Positions 31,623 through 34,346 of a stretch of DNA of 34,346 nucleotides are shown piece by piece (the first letter of the stretch is position 1; the number at the start of each line of letters is the position of its first letter). The notes beneath the pieces were generated by a model. That model was not told where the DNA came from, did no database searches, and saw only the letters and a list, made by a program, of their open reading frames with translations. Source of the DNA: Planctomycetota bacterium (lineage in GTDB: Bacteria > Planctomycetota > Planctomycetia > Gemmatales > Gemmataceae); the NCBI GenBank assembly GCA_021413475.1, contig JAIOQJ010000118.1:1-34346 (forward strand), read 5' to 3'. The position numbers and the translations under genes were made by a program.

Positions 31623-33095
31623 TCACCATTTCAACATCAGTCCTAAATTGATGCCTTGAGCGATAAAGTCACGGTCGCGGCCAAGGAACGCCGGTCGGGC
31701 ATTTGGTACGATGTTCGGCGACGGCCGGAAGTTGGGAATCCGGTTCACATCCAGGCTGGTGTCGATCTGATCGCCGGGACGGAGGACGTTCGACCAATAT
31801 AGGATGTTGTAACCGACGAACACTCGGCAATGATCGGAGATGTTGTAACCGAGGTTCAACGTCAATTCCGGAACGATCGTGAACTGCTCGCGGTAGTGCC
31901 GGCCGATGTTGCTGTTCAGAGCCAGCAGACCGCCCTGGCTGACGACGTTGCTCCCATCGGCCATGATGTTCGACTGGCCGCCGCTGATCTGCACGATGGA
32001 CGTTGTGGAGCCGATGGCGAGCATCGTTCGCAGATCCAGCACCCAGCGACCTCGGGCACAACCGAACGCCGCCCCGATCTGGCCGCCGTAGAACTGGTTC
32101 GACGTGCTGAACTGATCGAATGCATGGCCTGAAACGATGAACTGTGAGGGATCACCGACCACGGGGTTGGCATCCGGGGCGAGGCGGGTCGATTGCTCTT
32201 CGATGCGAAGCGATTCCTGCAGGCTCAGGTATCGGAAGCCGACCAATCCATCGATGTAGCTGCGCTCGCCTTGCCAGAATTTTCGGCGAAGGTTGATGTC
32301 CGTGCCCCAGATCTTGGACGAGTTTCCAACGGCGATGCCGCCAGCGAACAAACCCGGGAAACCGACGATTTCCGAAGACGGGCCGCCCGTGTTCAAGCTG
32401 TCGAAAGGCCTGGCCAGCAGTGTATTCGTTCCCGAGTTGAATCGATTATCGCTGCCGCTCTGGGAGAGGAAGAACAGATGACCGTCGAAGCCCCAATTCC
32501 GGCACTTGCCGCACCAATACTCGTATCCGAAGCGGACGCCGCTGCGAAAGTTCGGGATTGTCTCCGACTGATTGCCGAAGAGCGTGGTCACGCCTGCTTG
32601 GCCGAGGGCGCCATCGGATGACGCGGGCCCCGCGGTAACAAGTGCCGGAGTCGGATAGCTATTCGTCCACCACGCCAGGTATTCCGCGCTGAATTTCAGA
32701 CGATCGCGATTAATGAATGGCGGAGCTTCAGGCGCAAGCTGAAAGAGCGGCTCCTCCGTCAGGGCGCTTGAGGTCAGAGCAGGCGTAGTGGTTGCCGGTT
32801 TGCTCGGCACGACGACGTTGGGATCCTTCGACGCATCCTTGGGCATTGGCTTTGGGGCGTCGATGAAGCGATAGGGAGAGGGTGGATTGAAATCCTGAGC
32901 CGGGATGATGGGAGGAAGAATTTCCTCCGCATTGGCCGGGAGAATCGGGGCGATTGTCGGCCGCGATGGCTGCGGCAAACCGAGTGATGCCCTGGGTGCG
33001 CCGAGAGACGCGGCCGGCTGAACCGAGGGGGATTGTCCGCTGGCGGCGAGAGAAGTCGCCAACGAAATACTCAAGCTCCACAACACTTTTTTCAT
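31623..33095 (-). CDS. BBP7-family outer-membrane beta-barrel protein
   Basis: A 490-residue BBP7 family protein (PF07585-like), a barrel family almost confined to planctomycetes. It has a signal peptide (VLWSLSISLATSLAASGQS), a Pro-rich linker of about 90 residues, and then the barrel, starting with FSAEYLAWWTNSYPTPALVT. Later strands include RSGVRFGYEYWCGKCRNWGF, IDGLVGFRYLSLQESL and FVGYNILYWSNVLRPGDQID, a typical family closing block. It ends in LGLMLKW. I chose ATG 33095, preceded by GGAGGG, rather than the upstream ATG 33128. A clear terminator follows. The ligand or pore function is unknown. Confidence 0.9.
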   Translation of the reverse strand: MKKVLWSLSISLATSLAASGQSPSVQPAASLGAPRASLGLPQPSRPTIAPILPANAEEILPPIIPAQDFNPPSPYRFIDAPKPMPKDASKDPNVVVPSKPATTTPALTSSALTEEPLFQLAPEAPPFINRDRLKFSAEYLAWWTNSYPTPALVTAGPASSDGALGQAGVTTLFGNQSETIPNFRSGVRFGYEYWCGKCRNWGFDGHLFFLSQSGSDNRFNSGTNTLLARPFDSLNTGGPSSEIVGFPGLFAGGIAVGNSSKIWGTDINLRRKFWQGERSYIDGLVGFRYLSLQESLRIEEQSTRLAPDANPVVGDPSQFIVSGHAFDQFSTSNQFYGGQIGAAFGCARGRWVLDLRTMLAIGSTTSIVQISGGQSNIMADGSNVVSQGGLLALNSNIGRHYREQFTIVPELTLNLGYNISDHCRVFVGYNILYWSNVLRPGDQIDTSLDVNRIPNFRPSPNIVPNARPAFLGRDRDFIAQGINLGLMLKW

Positions 33096-33460
33096 CTTCG
33101 TGCCCTCCGGGCTCTTCTCTCGCCGCAATTCTAGCGGCGCTGGCTTCCTAGCCTAAATCAAACGGCTTGAGAGATCGGGTGATCCCGATTCTCCTCCTTC
33201 TTTCAATCGGCCAATTGGGGCCGGTCGCACCGTTCGAACATCTGCTTCGATGATAGGCCATTTTGAATAGCCCCCTTTTTCTCCCTTCCTCCGGCACAAT
33301 CCGTATGTCCGTTGCCCGCGAACGCCAATTTTGCGACTGACCGGCATTCACATAAGGACGGAGCAATCCAAACCAAGCGATCAGGCCGATGCAATCGGTA
33401 TTCCAGTACGTCCCGGTCTGATCGGTTCACGCCGGCGCTGGCTTTGCAAGGAGGTATTCC
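33096..33460. other. Divergent intergenic gap
   Basis: These 365 bases separate the BBP7 gene (minus) and the PEP-CTERM gene (plus). Open frames here are short and of poor composition. GGAGGG for BBP7 is near 33106-33111 and AAGGAGG for the PEP-CTERM gene is at 33448-33454. I saw no convincing -35/-10 pair or repeat. Confidence 0.45.
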
Positions 33461-33775
33461 ATGAAATTCCGGTCCCGCCAATGCAGGAAGCTGATGGCAG
33501 CCGGCCTGCTGGGGCTTGCTCCGCTGCTGATGATGCCCGCGTCAGCCAGCGCGATTTTCCCCCCAATTAATCGCGATCCGGTGGTCGCGACGCCGCAAGT
33601 CGTGACGCCGCTCGTCGTTGTCGACCCCCCGGTTGTGATCGTCGGCGAACCCGATCCGCCGATCGTGTTCGTGCCAGACGAGAAGACTCCTGAGCCGGCG
33701 ACTATAGTCTCCGGCCTGATCGCTTTGACTTGCGCCGGCATTTTCGTCCGCCGTCGCAAGCTTGCACATGTGTAA
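33461..33775 (+). CDS. PEP-CTERM sorted exported protein
   Basis: A 104-residue protein with a strong AAGGAGG ribosome binding site seven bases upstream. A signal peptide (LMAAGLLGLAPLLMMPASASA) leads into a low-complexity Val/Pro-rich core. The C-terminus is a classic PEP-CTERM tail: TPEPATI, a hydrophobic helix (VSGLIALTCAGIFV) and a basic RRRK end. Such tails are recognised by exosortase, which links the protein to the surface or extracellular matrix. The Val/Pro-rich part is too short for a catalytic domain, so a structural or adhesive role is more likely. No exosortase gene is in the window. Confidence 0.85.
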   Translation: MKFRSRQCRKLMAAGLLGLAPLLMMPASASAIFPPINRDPVVATPQVVTPLVVVDPPVVIVGEPDPPIVFVPDEKTPEPATIVSGLIALTCAGIFVRRRKLAHV

Positions 33776-33801
33776 CGTTTGAAACGATTGTGACAGATAT
33801 G

Positions 33802-33829
33802 CGGCCGGCGAACGTATGTTCGCCGGCCG
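33802..33829. terminator. Strong hairpin between convergent genes
   Basis: CGGCCGGCGAAC (33802-33813) and GTTCGCCGGCCG (33818-33829) form a perfect 12-bp stem with a four-base loop. It stands 26 bases past the PEP-CTERM stop and 10 bases before the stop of the convergent gene. There is no clear U-tract, so it is a probable rather than certain bidirectional terminator. Confidence 0.65.
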
Positions 33830-33838
33830 TACTCATTT

Positions 33839-34346
33839 TCAGAATTGCGGCGGGGTTTCCCGCACGAGTTGGTTGGCATGGGCCAGCGAATCGAGCGTGC
33901 CCGCGTCGGTCCAGTAGCCGTCGATGATTGTGTAGCCCATGCGTTTCTGTTGAAGGTAGTAATTATTCACATCGGTGATTTCGAGTTCCCCGCGAGCACT
34001 TGGCTTGAGCGAGCGAATCGCTTCAAACACATCCGGCGGATAAATGTAAACACCGATGACGGCGTAATCGCTTTTCGGGTTCTTCGGCTTCTCTTCAATC
34101 CCCACGACCTGGTTCCCCTTCAACTCCGCGACGCCATAACGACCCGGATCGGGCACGCGCTGCAGGAGTCCCCGGTCCTCGAGCCGGGTGACGAGCCGCG
34201 TGATCCCGCTCGGCGTCAGCATCTGACGCGCACCGAGATCTGTCATGCGCAACCGCATCCGCGGAGCCGTGACGAAGACGATCAGGACGCTGTAGTCGTC
34301 GATCGAGATCTCGCCATGCTCACGTAGGCGGCGGTCGATCTCGCGC
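33839..34346 (-). CDS. Chimeric frame: MarR-like N-terminus joined to RmlA-like C-terminus (partial)
   Basis: The minus-strand frame is open to the window edge, so the start is missing. The upstream part reads as a MarR-type winged helix (SIDDYSVLIVFVTAPRMRLR, MTDLGARQMLTPSGITRLVT, RLEDRGLL). From about 34150 it switches to the C-terminal half of a glucose-1-phosphate thymidylyltransferase-like enzyme: GRYGVAELKGNQVVGIEEKP, then YAVIGVYIYPPDVFEAI and SARGELEITDVNNYYLQQKR, ending in TDAGTLDSLAHANQLV. The nucleotide-binding N-terminal half of that enzyme is absent, so the product could not be a working transferase. The switch occurs at a RVPDPGRYGV sequence that fits both families. A natural fusion, a deletion or a chimeric assembly are all possible; the last is most likely. 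Confidence 0.75.
   Translation of the reverse strand, partial: REIDRRLREHGEISIDDYSVLIVFVTAPRMRLRMTDLGARQMLTPSGITRLVTRLEDRGLLQRVPDPGRYGVAELKGNQVVGIEEKPKNPKSDYAVIGVYIYPPDVFEAIRSLKPSARGELEITDVNNYYLQQKRMGYTIIDGYWTDAGTLDSLAHANQLVRETPPQF

Noticed and set aside
1-34346. CRISPR array or tandem-spacer locus
   Set aside because: No regularly spaced direct repeats with unique spacers were seen; all repeats found are inverted, intergenic and isolated.

Overview
The window looks like a chromosomal segment of a planctomycete, most likely of the Gemmata group. This rests on gene content rather than any marker gene: paired DUF1549/DUF1553 and DUF1501 genes, WD40 propeller proteins, BBP7-type and Lpg1974-type outer-membrane proteins, transmembrane Ser/Thr kinases, an ECF sigma factor divergent from a kinase, a PEP-CTERM protein, and several short inverted intergenic repeats. 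I saw no rRNA, tRNA, CRISPR array or intact insertion sequence.

Layout. 1-4262: a plus-strand operon of DUF1549/DUF1553 protein, DUF1501 protein and WD40 protein, preceded by a possible 3' gene end. 4263-5073: a decayed stretch with an orphan antitoxin remnant whose 3' end runs into a composite inverted repeat. 5074-12009: minus-strand genes for a membrane zinc-ribbon/WD40 protein, a secreted protein of unknown role, and a second DUF1501 plus DUF1553 pair whose large member carries a discoidin-like insert. 12249-13413: a TrmJ-like tRNA methyltransferase and a small membrane-anchored protein. 13727-16236: a GH63-type glucosidase gene broken by an internal deletion and frameshift. 16339-20530: a Ser/Thr kinase with an extracytoplasmic Cache-like sensor, whose gene overlaps that of an FHA/nucleotide-cyclase protein. 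20733-24410: an outer-membrane barrel gene, then a two-gene plus-strand unit with a SNF2 helicase. 24453-29270: PDZ, FIST and kinase genes on the minus strand, with a divergent ECF sigma gene. 29460-31513: a cytochrome c-like protein, a two-subunit TPP decarboxylase and a truncated diacylglycerol kinase. 31623-34346: a BBP7 barrel, a PEP-CTERM protein and, at the right edge, a MarR/nucleotidyltransferase chimera.

The part I find most novel is the signalling block. The kinase and FHA-cyclase genes share eight bases (ATGGCTGA) and sit behind a perfect 10-bp inverted repeat. Together they suggest an external sensor that drives a non-RD kinase, with phosphothreonine recruiting a cyclase that lacks the usual substrate-binding lysine. 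A second kinase, with a cysteine-free sulfatase-modifying-factor-like sensor, is paired with an ECF sigma factor. Several genes are broken or chimeric (GH63, antitoxin, possibly diacylglycerol kinase, MarR/RmlA), so local assembly quality should be kept in mind. All family assignments come from reading the translated sequence; no database search was run.
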